Made by a program: the position numbers and the translations under genes. Under the pieces are notes generated by a model. The model was not told the origin of the DNA and searched no databases. It worked only from the letters and a program-made list of their open reading frames with translations. Below are positions 46,660-57,509 of a DNA stretch of 64,000 nucleotides, in pieces. The stretch's first letter is position 1. Every line of letters starts with the position of its first letter. The DNA is from Primula veris (lineage: Eukaryota > Streptophyta > Magnoliopsida > Ericales > Primulaceae), in assembly GCA_963682055.1 (NCBI GenBank), contig OY821750.1:498501-562500 (forward strand). Direction: 5' to 3'.

Positions 46660-47007
46660 TGTTAGTAAATCAGGCGTATTTAAAGTAAGATAAGAATGTA
46701 AACCGCACACACTATTTTGATAACGAAGTTCACAAAAAATGGCTACGTCTCCGGGCCGCTATAGGTGACACTGCACTTATATATATTATAAGGAGGATTA
46801 CAAACGTAATCTAGGTTGATCACAAAGATATGGTTCTCTCACAAGTAGAAGTCTCTCGCTATAATATTCTCTCTCGAATATGTGATAATTAAAATATAAG
46901 ATAAGTGTGACATATAAAGAACTCATAGTGGGTCTTATTATAATTGTTAATGATGTGCGATAATTAGTGAACATGGCCAAAAACACATTTGACTTCACAA
47001 CTCAACA
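46660..47007 (-). repeat. 3' LTR of copy A
   Basis: Minus-strand reading starts TGTTGAGTTGTGAAG and ends at 46660 with ACTAACA. It is preceded by the polypurine tract AAGTGGGAGAT. Collinear with the solo LTR at 14773-15122 and the LTR at 50640-50986, with more divergence than those two. Confidence 0.8.
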
Positions 47008-49264
47008 ATCTCCCACTTGGAGTCAAATGTCGAGTGTTTCAAAAAAAACTCTGATTATTCCCGACCACCGAACTCACTATGCTTCCCTGAACAGAATGCT
47101 CCCATCGATATCCTTGTATAGTAATTAGTACTCTTGCATCGTCGGTAACTTACCCATATTTGCAGTGTAGCGGCGACCCTGAGTTTAAAGCTCGGAGTTC
47201 TACTGAGGTCGCACATAACCTCCGTTTGTCGATTGTAACAGCTTTCGTTAGCATATCGGCGGGGTTCTTAGCGCCCTCAATCTTTTCTAGCGTGAAGATT
47301 CCATCTTCTAGAACAGCCCGGATGAAATGGTAACGTATCTGTATGTTCTTGGTGCGTGAATGAAATACAGGATTATTAGCTAGCTGTATAACACTTTGAT
47401 TATCACAGTGCAGAACTCCCTTGTCGGTTTTCTGACCGAGCTCCTCTAAGAATCCTTGCAACCAAATCATCTATTTGCTTGCTTCCGTGATCGCGACGTA
47501 CTCATCCTCTGTGGTTGACAATGCAACGATCTTTTACAGCTTAGATGTCTATCTCACAGCAGTACCACCATAGGTACAAACACATCCCGTAGTGCTCTTT
47601 TGGCTATCCAGATCACCAGCCATGTCAGCATCAACATAGCCGTGCAGGCCTACCGAGTTCTTTCGGAAACATAATGCCGAACTCACAGTACCCGAGAGAT
47701 ATCTCAATATCCACTTCACAGCTTTCCAATGGTGCTTGTCCGGGTTACTCATGTAACGTCTGACAACTCCCACTACGTGGGCAATGTCCGGTCTTGTACA
47801 CACCATAGCGTACATCAAGGTACCAATTGCTTAGGCGTAGGATATGTTCGACATACGATCATTTCTTTCCTCGTCCGAGGGTGATTGGTCTTTCGATAGG
47901 TTAAAGTGTGCGGCTAGAGGTTTGCCCACAGCCTTGGCATCACTCATACTGAACCGAGCCAATACTTTCTTCACATACTCAGCTTGTGATAAAAATAATG
48001 ACCCATCCCTTCCTCAGGAGATCCTCATACCGAGGATCTGCTTTGCGGCTCCCAAATCCTTCATGTCAAACTGTTTCGTCAACTGTTGCTTTACCTTGTT
48101 AATTTCTTCAAGGCTCGACCCGGCGAGCAACATGTCATCTACATACAGAAATAGTATGACGCACGAAAAGTTCTCGAATCTCTTCATGAAACAGCAGTGT
48201 TCACTATCACTTCCCTCGAACCCGATATCCATCATAAAACTGTCAAACTTCTTATACCACTGTCGTGGTACTTGTTTTTGCCCATACAAGCTCTTATTTA
48301 GTTTGCAGACCTGTCTCTTTTTTTCCCTTTTCAGCAAAGCATTCAGGTTGTAGCATGTAAATCTCTTTTTCAAGATCTCCGTGGAGAAAATCAGTTTTCA
48401 CATCTAACTGCTGTAGATGAAGATTCTCATTAGCAACAATGCTCAACAATAGTCGAACAGTCGTCAATTTTACGACCGGAGAAAAGATCTCAGTGTAGTC
48501 AATTCCTTTCTTTTGTTGGAACCCTTTGACTACTAATCGTGTCTTATACCGTTTCGAGCCATCTTGTTCCTCCTTTAGTCGGAACACCCATTTTTTACTC
48601 AGTGCCTTTTTTCCCTTGGATAGTTCGACTAACTGTCAAGTCACATTCTCCTTCAGTGACTTCATCTCATCCTTCATGGTGAGCTCCTACTTGCTCGAGT
48701 CTTTCAGGTCCAGAGCTTCTTCTCTACTGTCGGGCTCGCCTGTATAATTGAGTAGTATGAAATGCGTGGAAGGAGAGTATCGGACAGTAGTTCTCTTTTC
48801 GAGATGACCTCGGCCCAATTCAGGTTGAGAAGTTTGGGGTAACTCCTCATCCTCTTCAGCATGTGCTGGTAGGTTGTCGAGCACCACTGGCTCATCTTCA
48901 GCGTTATCTTCCAACTTCATTCTTGGAAACACATTCATGTTGACTATACCACTTTCCTCAATGGCGAGCGCGTGTTCTTTCACCACCATATTTTGTCGAT
49001 CTTTGTACAAAATGCTTTCGTTGAAATTGACATCCTTACTGCAAATGATCTTCTTTGGTTGACCATCCCAGAAGTGATATCCAAACTTAGCTCCAGCGTA
49101 CCTCACAAAGTAACAAACTTTGGATTTCGAGTCAAACTTAATACGCTCGTTTATATCGACATGAATATATGATAGACAACCGAACACTCGCAGATGTTCT
49201 ACACGAGAAATTTGATTTATTGGTAAAGCGAAGAAATCAATACACCATTCTGTCTCCAATGAAC
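46660..49264 (-). mobile_element. Copy A: truncated Tork-like copia element
   Basis: On the minus strand the order is partial integrase (LRVFGCLSYIHVDINERIKF, about 49200), RT (LQQLDVKTDFLHGD, YVDDMLLAGSS), RNase H (DLDSQKSTTGC, LHCDNQSVIQLA), a polypurine tract and a 3' LTR (46660-47007). The frame is broken by stops and frameshifts into at least five pieces (48687-49259, 48294-48587, 48014-48373, 47549-47818, 47150-47470). Gag, protease and the integrase core are missing. The integrase end fuses directly to non-copia DNA at about 49260. Confidence 0.9.
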
Positions 49265-49618
49265 ATAGTTGGTTATAAACTAAACAATCATATGGTAAAC
49301 AACTCCTGATTTCCAGAACAGAAAATCCAAAACAAATTAGTTTATCCTCTGCAAATTTATTGTAAACTCTGCCGTTTATGCCAAACCCTTGTAGCCCAAA
49401 AGGAACAGAATCCCATTGTTGAAACCTCTCAACAGATTAAATTTTCTTAATAGTATGTATGGTTAGCTCAAAATGTTAACTCTGCTCTTGAGCTTATAAA
49501 TACCAGGCAATTAAGCTAATTAGTTTTCCTTTAAGGTAGATTTTCCTTTGAAACAGAAATTCTAATATCTACAACCTTTGAATACATTTAAGTTTGTACT
49601 TTATAGAATACTTGTTTT
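49265..49618. other. Unidentified segment shared with copy B
   Basis: About 355 bp fused to the truncated copia integrase, present again at 56369-56722 at a constant 7104-bp offset. It is not copia sequence that I recognise and encodes no convincing protein. It includes CTTATAAATACC, a possible TATA box on the plus strand (49494-49505). Confidence 0.6.
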
Positions 49619-49738
49619 CTGCATATACTCCTTTCAAACACATCAATCTTAAACCATACATACATATATCCACTCCCAGAATACTTTTTTCCTAACACCA
49701 TCACCTCCTCTATCTCTTGCTCTCTCTTTATATATATA

Positions 49739-49767
49739 CTAGCGAACAAATCCCACGTGATGTGTGG
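49739..49767 (-). mobile_element. Candidate Helitron 3' terminus
   Basis: Minus strand: CCAC/GTGG stem (loop 7 nt), a 10-nt spacer, CTAG (49742-49739), then T. The flanking GTGTAA also follows the 43.9-kb terminus. The stem is short, so confidence is moderate. 49768-50639 holds no recognised gene. Confidence 0.45.
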
Positions 49768-50639
49768 TGTAACGTTTGGCTTGGTTTGATCTAAGACGTC
49801 TCCAAAATATGTTGAATTTGTATTTATTGACCTAATCACAAAAATATTGAAAATTAAAAAGAAGGAATCAATTCAGAGTCCAAAATGTATTCAACGTATA
49901 CACAAACTTAGTAATGTAAGTAACACTAAAAAAAAGTACCTCAGAAAACGAATATCTCCATTGTAGGAACCAAATGAATTGTTGAGAAAAAATAAGGAGA
50001 GAGAATAGGAGAGAGAGGGGAAGAGGGAATAACAGTTGTTATGAAAAAAATAGGAGCAGTTATTATCAACGTGTAGCAGTTTTTTATTATAGCGGTTACT
50101 CCTTTTAGTATTTGATTTATTTGTAATTTGTGTAATTAGAGAGGTTTTTGGTAATTATTTATTTTAAAAACTCATAAGCGGTCTACACATCAACTATTAG
50201 TAAGATATATATATATATATACAAATGTCTACCATTCTAGACCTCTGGCAACCTTCTCTTCGCCTCTCGACGGAGAGAAAAAATCCCAAAAAGAATTCAG
50301 ATGTTCGTTGCGGAAAAAAATCCCAAAAGGAGTCAAAACAGAGGTCGCTTTAATCGTACATAGTTAGTTAATGTGACAAGTTCCTAACTTTCTATTTTGT
50401 ATCCACTGTCACAAACAATTTTTATTCCTTACATTTATTTTATTTTTCTGAATGGATAGTACTCCACAGATTAAGAGCTTTCAATAACCGTAAATTACAA
50501 AAACTTCCCTAAATGCAAAAACATGTTACAAAACATCTTAATTTTTATACAAATGCCATTCAGTTATTGAGATTTTGATGATCATAGACATGGGCGCTTA
50601 CGTTTTGGTAAACAATTTAGCGATGATTTAGCATTTTTA

Positions 50640-50986
50640 TGCTAGGAAATCAGTCGAGCTAAAAAGAAAGACAGAAAACTCAAACCGAGCACACACACAA
50701 TTTGATAACGGAGTTCACCCGAATTGGTTACGTCTCTGGGCCGCTACACGTGGCACTTAATATTATTAAGTGGATTACAAACGTAATCTAGCTCTATTAC
50801 AAGCTATGGTTCTCTCGCGAATAGAACTCTCTCTTGACAATATAAATGTGTTGTGTAAAGATGTAATTAAAATATAAGATATTGGAGAATATAAATAGAA
50901 CCCTTAGTGGGTCATATTACAATTTCAAGTGATATGAGATAATTAGAAAACATGGTCAAAAACTCATTTGGCTCCACAACTCAACA
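50640..50986 (-). repeat. 3' LTR of element C
   Basis: Minus-strand start TGTTGAGTTGTGGAGCC, end GATTTCCTAGCA. It is preceded by the polypurine tract AAGTGGGAGAT (50997-50987). Collinear with the solo LTR at 14.8 kb. Confidence 0.88.
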
Positions 50987-51163
50987 ATCTCCCACTTGGA
51001 GTTAAATGTCGAGTGCTTCAAAAGAACTCCAATTATCCTCGACCACCGAACTCACTGTGCTCTCCCGAGCAGAATGCTCCCATCGGTATCCTTGTATAGT
51101 AATTGATACTCTTCCGTCATCGGAGAGTTTCCCATTCTTCCAGTGTAGCGACGACCCTGAGTC

Positions 51164-54100
51164 TCAAGCTCGGAGTCCTACTGAGGTTGCACACAGCCTC
51201 AGTTTGTCGATTGTAACAGTCTTCGTTAGCATATCGGCGGGGTTCTTAGCGCCCTCAATCTTTTCTAGCGCGAAGATTCCATCTTCTAGAACAGCCCGGA
51301 TAAAGTGGTAATGAATCTGTATGTGCTTTGTGCGTGAATGGAGTACAAGATTCTTAGCTAGCTGAACTGCACTTTGACTATCACAGTGTAGAACTCCCTT
51401 GTCGGTTTTCTGACCGAGCTCCTCTAAGAAACCTTGTAACCAAATCATCTCTTTGCTTGCTTCCGTCACCGCGACGTACTCAACCACTGTGGTCGACAAT
51501 GCAACAATCTTTTGCAACTTAGATGTCCAACTCACAGCAGTACCACCGTAGGTACAAACACATCCCGTTGTGCTCTTTCGGCTGTCCAGATCACCGGCCA
51601 TGCCAGCATCCACATAGCCGTGCAGGCCTTCCGAGGTCTTTCGGAAACATAATGCCAAACTCACTGTACCCGAGAGATATCTCAATATCCACTTCACAGC
51701 TTCCCAATGGTGCTTTCCTGGGTTACTCATGTAACGACTGACAACTTCCACTGCATGGGTAATGTCCGGTATTGTACACACCATAGCGTACATCAAGCTA
51801 CCAATTGCTGAAGCATAGGGTATGTTCGACATACGATCCTTTCCTTCCTCGTCCGAGGGTGATTGTTTCTTCGACAAGCTAAAGTGTGCGGCTAGCGGTG
51901 AGCCTACAGCCTTGGTATCACTCATGCTAAACCGTGCCAACACTTTCTTCACATAGTTGGCTTGTGACCGAAACAAAGACCCATCCCTTTCTCGGGAAAT
52001 CCTCATACCGAGGATCTGATTTGCGACACCCAAATATTTCATCTCAAACTGTTTCGCCAACTGTTGCTTCACCTTGTTAATCTTCACAAGGCTCGACCCG
52101 GCGAGCAACATATCATCTACATACAAAAGTAGTATGACGTACGAAGAGTTCGCAAATCTCTTCATGAAACAGCAGTGATCGCTATCACTTCTTTCGAACC
52201 CGGTATCCACCATGAAACTGTCAAACTTCTTATACCACTGTCGTGGTGCTTGTTTTAGCCTGTACAAGCTCTTCCTCAGTTTGCAGACCAGTTTCTCTTT
52301 TCCCTTTTCAGCAAACCCTTCAGGTTGGAGCATGTAAATTTCTTCATCAAGATCTCCATGGAGAAAGGCAGTTCTCACATCTAACTGCTCAAGATGAAGA
52401 TTCGCATTTACAACAATGCTCAACAATAGCCGAATAGTTGTCAACTTTATGACTGGTGAAAAGATCTCGGTGTAGTCAATTCCTGCCTTTTACTGGAACC
52501 CTTTGACTACTAATCGTTCCTTATACCATTTCGAGCTATCTTTTTCCTCCTTTAATCGGAACACCCATTTATTGCTCAGTGCCCTTGTCCCCTTGGGCAG
52601 TTCGGCTAACTGCTAAGTCACATTCTTCTTAAGTGACTTAATCTCATCCTTCATCGCGAGCTCCCACTTGCTCGAGTCTTTCAGCCCCAGAGCTTCTTCT
52701 CTACTTTCGGGCTCGCCTGCATCACTGAGTAATATGTAATACAGGAAAGGAGAGTATCGAGCAGGAGGTCTCCTCTCGCGATGACCTAGGAACAATTCAG
52801 GTCGAGGAGTTTGGGGCAGCTCCTCGTCCTCTTCAGCGTGTGTTGAAGGGTTGTCAAGCACCACTGGCTCATCTTCATTGTCATTTTCCAACTCTCTTGG
52901 AAACACATTCATGTTGACTATACCACTTTCCTCGGACGGGAGCGCATGTTCTTCCACCATCACATTTTGTAGATCTTTGTACAAAATGCTTTCGTTGAAG
53001 ATGACATCCTTACTGCGAATGATCCTCTTTGTTTGACCATCCCAAAAGCGATATCCAAACTCAGCTCCACCGTACCCCACAAAGTAACACACTTTGGATT
53101 TCGAGTCAAGCTTGGTACGATCATTTATATCGACATGGATATATGACAGACAACCGAACACTCGCAACTGTTCATAAGAGATAGGCTTTCCTATCCACTC
53201 TTCTTCGAGAATTCTCCTTTCTAAAGGCACTGAGGGTCCGCGGTTAATGAGATAAACCGCCGTACTTACTGCATGTGCCCACAAGGCTTTGGGCAACCCA
53301 CTTTGCAGTCTCATACTCCTAGCACGCTCATTGATTGTTCGGTTTATTCGCTCGGCCATGCCATTCTGCTGTGGCATTCTTCGGATGGTCTTCTCCATCC
53401 GAATACCTCTTTGAGCACAGAACTCTACGAACTTCGCATCAATGTACTCTCCGCCGTTATCGGACCTCAAACATTTGAGTTTATTCCCGGTCTCTAGTTC
53501 GACCATGGCCTTCCATTCTTGAAATTTCTTAAACACCTCAGACTTGTGTTTCAAGAAATAGACCCATGTTTTTCTCGTCGAATCATCGATGAAGGTCACA
53601 TAGTACTGAGATCCTCCCAGTGAGGTTACTGGAGATGGTCCCCATACGTCTGAGTGGACCAGTGCTAGCTTCTCCTCCTTGGGAGGTTTTCCACCTTTCC
53701 GGAAGCTTACTTTCTTTTGCTTCCCGAAGATGCAAGCTTCGCACATGTTGAGGTTGACAGACTTCAAGCCTGGAAGTTTACTGTCTTTCGCTAACATATT
53801 CATCCCCTTCTCACTCATGTGACCCAACTGTCGATGCCACAGTTCCGAGCAGTTTTACGACACAGCTGTCGCAATTGTACGCTCCTCGTCGGTCATGTAC
53901 AGTGTACCGACCTTACTCCCTTGGGCTATCACCATAGCTCCTCGTGAAACTTTCCAAGCTCCACAGCTGAACAAAATGGAGTGCCTTTCGGCATCGAGTT
54001 GACCTACTGAGATCAGATTCTTGGTCAACCTCGGAACATGCCTCACTTTCGTTAGCTTCCATACCGACCCGTTTGGAATGCGAATTTTCACATCGCCCAT

Positions 54101-55067
54101 TCCAACAACATCCAACGCTTCTCCGTCGGCTAGATACACTTTACTGAAATTACCCGCAGTGTAATTTTTGAATAAATCCTTCTGAGGGGTTGTGTGAAAT
54201 GATGCCCCAGAGTCTAGAATCCACGAATCTATATCTCTCTGTTCGGCAAGCATTAAACAGTCACCCGAATCCTCATCGCTCGCAACATTAGCCATGTGAT
54301 CACGGCCGATACCCTTCTTCGGCTGCTTGCACTCATGACTGAAGTGCCCCATACCCTGGTAGTTATAGCATCGAAGATTCTTCTTACTTCGATCACAATC
54401 TTTGCTACCTCGGCTTTGCCCTCTTCTACTTCGGGATTGTGAACGTCCTCTAACGTCCCATACCCTGGCCTTATCCCAGTCTCTTAAACCCACGTTCAAG
54501 GCTGCTCCATCGTTTGAGCATTCACCCATGTCTAATCTCTTGAGTTCCTCAGCGAGTATTTGATCTCGGATGCCGTTGTAAGTCAATTTCTCCTTTCCAA
54601 TTGAGTTGCTAACAGCAGCTCGCATGAATTTCTAACTGTTCAGTAAAGAAGCTAGCAGTATAAGGGCTCTCACTTCATCTTCAAAAGTTATCTCCACCAC
54701 ATCCAACTGATTTACGGTGTCGATGAACTTGTTCACGTGACTCGCGACATGTGTCCCCTCAGCCATGCGTAGGTTGAACAACTTACGCATGAGATGTACC
54801 TTGTTGTTCGTGGATGGTTTCTCATACATGTCGGTGAGGATCTTCATCATCCCCATCGTCGTCGTCTCTCTTGCGACGTTATGTGCTACACTCCTAAATA
54901 GTGTTAGGCGGATCACTCCCAACATTTGTCGGTCTAAGAGTTTCCACGCCTCCTCGGTGGTCGTGGTCGGTCTTTCCTCAAGAAGAAGTGGCTGATGCAT
55001 CTTCCTCCTGTAAAGGTAGTCCTCTATTTGCATTCTCCAGAATGCGAAGTCCTTCCCGTCAAACTTC
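51164..55067 (-). pseudogene. Copia gag-pol of element C, one frame with several stops
   Basis: Reading from 55067: gag (KDFAFWRMQIEDYLY and the NNKVHLMRKLFNLRM block), a CCHC knuckle (CYNYQGMGHFSHEC), protease (WILDSGASFHTT), GAG-pre-integrase (GHMSEKGM, then CEACIFGK), integrase (HSDVWGPSP, LRSDNGGEY, MPQQNGMAERINR), RT (LEQLDVRTAFLHGD, LLYVDDMLLAGSS) and RNase H (LDSRKSTTGC, LHCDSQSAVQLAKN). Stops occur at about 54632-54634, 53855-53857, 52613-52615 and near 52494, all in the same frame as the coding blocks. The RNase H style (RKSTTG, SKLQK.VALST) is that of the Tork/Tnt1 lineage. The protein would have encapsidated, copied and integrated the element, but it cannot be made intact. Confidence 0.92.
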
Positions 55068-55068
55068 T

Positions 55069-55094
55069 CAGGAGATCCTCATACTGAGATCCTT
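55069..55094. other. Filler sequence at the element C / copy B junction
   Basis: Bases 55068-55082 repeat CAGGAGATCCTCATA, which occurs again in copy B at 55118-55132. The short stretch between the two blocks looks like template-copied filler DNA at an end-joining junction. Confidence 0.55.
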
Positions 55095-56722
55095 AAAAAT
55101 AATGACCCATCCCTTCCTCAGGAGATCCTCATACCGAGGATATGCTTTGCGGCTCCCAAATCCTTCATGTCAAACTGTTTCGTCAACTGTTGCTTTACCT
55201 TGTTAATTTCTTCAAGGCTCGACCCGGCGAGCAACATGTCATCTACATACAGAAATAGTATGACGCACGAAAAGCTCTCGAATCTCTTCACGAAACAGCA
55301 GTGTTCACTATCACTTCCCTCGAACCCGATATCCATCATAAAACTGTCAAACTTCTTATACCACTGTCGTGGTACTTTTTTTTGCCCATACAAGCTCTTA
55401 TTTAGTTTGCAGACCAGTCTCTTTTTTTCCCTTTTCAGCAAAGCATTCAGGTTTTAGCATGTAAATCTCTTTTTCAAGATCTCCGTGGATAAAATCAGTT
55501 TTCACATCTAACTGATGTAGATGAAGATTCTCATTAGCAACAATGCTCAACAATAGTCGAACAGTCGTCAATTTTATGACCGGAGAAAAGATCTCAGTGT
55601 AGTCAATTCCTTTCTTTTATTGGAACCCTTTGACTACTAATCGTGTCTTATACCGTTTCGAGCCATCTTGTTCCTCCTTTAGTCGGAACACCCATTTTTT
55701 ACTCAGTGCCCTTTTTCCCTTGGATAGTTCGACTAACTGTCAAGTCACATTCTCCTTCAGTGACTTCATCTCATCCTTCATGGTGAGCTCCTACTTGCTC
55801 GAGTCTTTCAGGTCCAGAGCTTCTTCTCTACTCTCGGGCTCGCCTGCATAATTGAGTAGTATGAAATGCATGGAAGGAGAGTATCAGACAGTAGGTCTCT
55901 TTTTGAGATGACCTCGGCCCAATTCAGGTTGAGAAGTTTGGGGTAACTCCTCATCCTCTTCAGCATGTGCTGGTAGGTTGTCGAGCACCACTGGCTCATC
56001 TTCAGCGTTATCTTCCAACTTCATTCTTGGAAACACATTCATGTGGACTATACCACTTTCCTCAATGGCGAGCGCATGTTCTTTCACCACCATATTTTGT
56101 CGATCTTTGTACAAAATGCTTTCGTTGAAATTGACATCCTTACTGCAAATGATCTTCTTTGTTTGACCATCCCAGAAACGATATCCAAACTTAGCTCCAG
56201 CGTATCTCACAAAGTAACAAATTTTGGATTTCGAGTCAAACTTGGTACGCTCGTTTATATCGACATGAATGTATGATAGACAACCGAACACTCGTAGATG
56301 TTCTACACGAGAAATTTGATTTATTGGTAAAGCGAAGAAATCAATACACCATTCTGTCTCCAATGAACATAATTGGTTATAAACTAAACAATCATATGGT
56401 AAACAACTCCTGATTTCCAGAACAGAAAATCCAAAACAAATTAGTTTATCCTCAGCAAATTTATTGTAAACTCTGCCGTTTACGCCAAACCCTTGTAGCC
56501 CAAAAGGAACAGAATCCCATTGTTGAAACCTCTCAACAGATTAAATTTTCTTAATTGTATGTATGGTTAGCTCAAAATGTTAACTCTGCTCTTGAGCTTA
56601 TAAATACCAGGCAATTAAGCTAATTAGTTTTCCTTTAAGGTAGATTTTCCTTTGAAACAGAAATTCTAATATCTACAACCTTTGAATACATTTAAGTTTG
56701 TACTTTATAGAATACTTGTTTT
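55095..56722 (-). mobile_element. Copy B: duplicate of part of copy A
   Basis: Collinear with 47991-49618 at a constant offset of 7104 bp, so no net indel over 1.6 kb. It includes the RT and partial integrase pieces and the unidentified non-copia segment (56369-56722). Differences are scattered substitutions, and the stops and frameshifts are mostly shared with copy A, so both descend from an already dead copy. The right end is interrupted by the LINE poly-A tail. Confidence 0.88.
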
Positions 56723-56730
56723 TTTTTTTT

Positions 56731-57509
56731 AATTAAACCAGCAAACCTTTATTAACAAAGAGTAACATCTCGTGAGCTAAGCCCTCACGATGACTAATAT
56801 CTAAATCCTTTAACATTAAAATCTAAAAACACAAGCAAGGCATATACCTGCTTTTACTAGGAAACATAGCTTTTAAAGGAAAAAGAGAACAAAATTCAGC
56901 ACATGGCAAGAATCTTCATTCTTCTTCAGCAACATTCTCTTATGAAAAGAGCTATATTTGCATAACCTCAGAACCATTACTTAAATTTTCGAAAGAAAAT
57001 AGCCAAGGGATGATTCAAAAACTTCAAGGCCTGTCTCTGAATTACGTAGGAACCTTCATTCTTCTTCAGCAACCTTCTCGCAAGAACCTTCATTCTTCTT
57101 CAGCAACTCTCTTCTAAAGAACTATGCTTTTCATATCCTCAGAACCATTACTTAAAATTTCAAAACCAGCCAAAGGATGTATCCAAACACTTCAAGGCCT
57201 TTCTCTTGATTACTCAAAAACCTTCATTCTTTTCTTATCATCTGTTATAAGAGAAAACAGAGTCTAAAAGCCACAAAGGCTAATTGACCAAAACAGCTTC
57301 GCAACTGCTAAATTGTAAAGAAACCAAATCCAGCCATTTTCACAAAGAAATGCAGCCTAGTAAGGGGGAATCACTAAATTGCAGCTTTACAACTGTCAAA
57401 GCTTGCAACTTCTCCAGTTTAGAGCCATCTTAGTAAGGTCAAGTAATAAAAACTGCCAACACTAAGTTCCCATTTGTCCAAAGAAAATCCAAAGCTAAAT
57501 GATAAAAAA
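56731..57509 (-). repeat. LINE 3' untranslated region with internal repeats
   Basis: Plus-strand motif CTTCATTCTTCTTCAGCAAC occurs at about 56914, 57054 and 57084, with a partial copy near 57223. CAGAACCATTACTTAAA and ACTTCAAGGCCT.TCTCT also recur with each unit. Units are roughly 140-170 bp. Confidence 0.7.

Larger units (their letters stand above)
50640..55068 (-). mobile_element. Element C: nearly complete Tork-like copia, 5' end lost
   Basis: Contains gag (from about 55068), protease, integrase, RT, RNase H, a polypurine tract and a 3' LTR (50640-50986), all on the minus strand. The 5' LTR, primer site and the first codons of gag are missing, because at 55068 the sequence changes through a short filler into copy B. 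All coding blocks lie in one reading frame with in-frame stops but no frameshift, indicating fairly recent decay. Confidence 0.92.

Noticed and set aside
47844..48353. 169-codon plus-strand frame
   Set aside because: Antisense to copia RT in copy A; the same shadow occurs in copy B.
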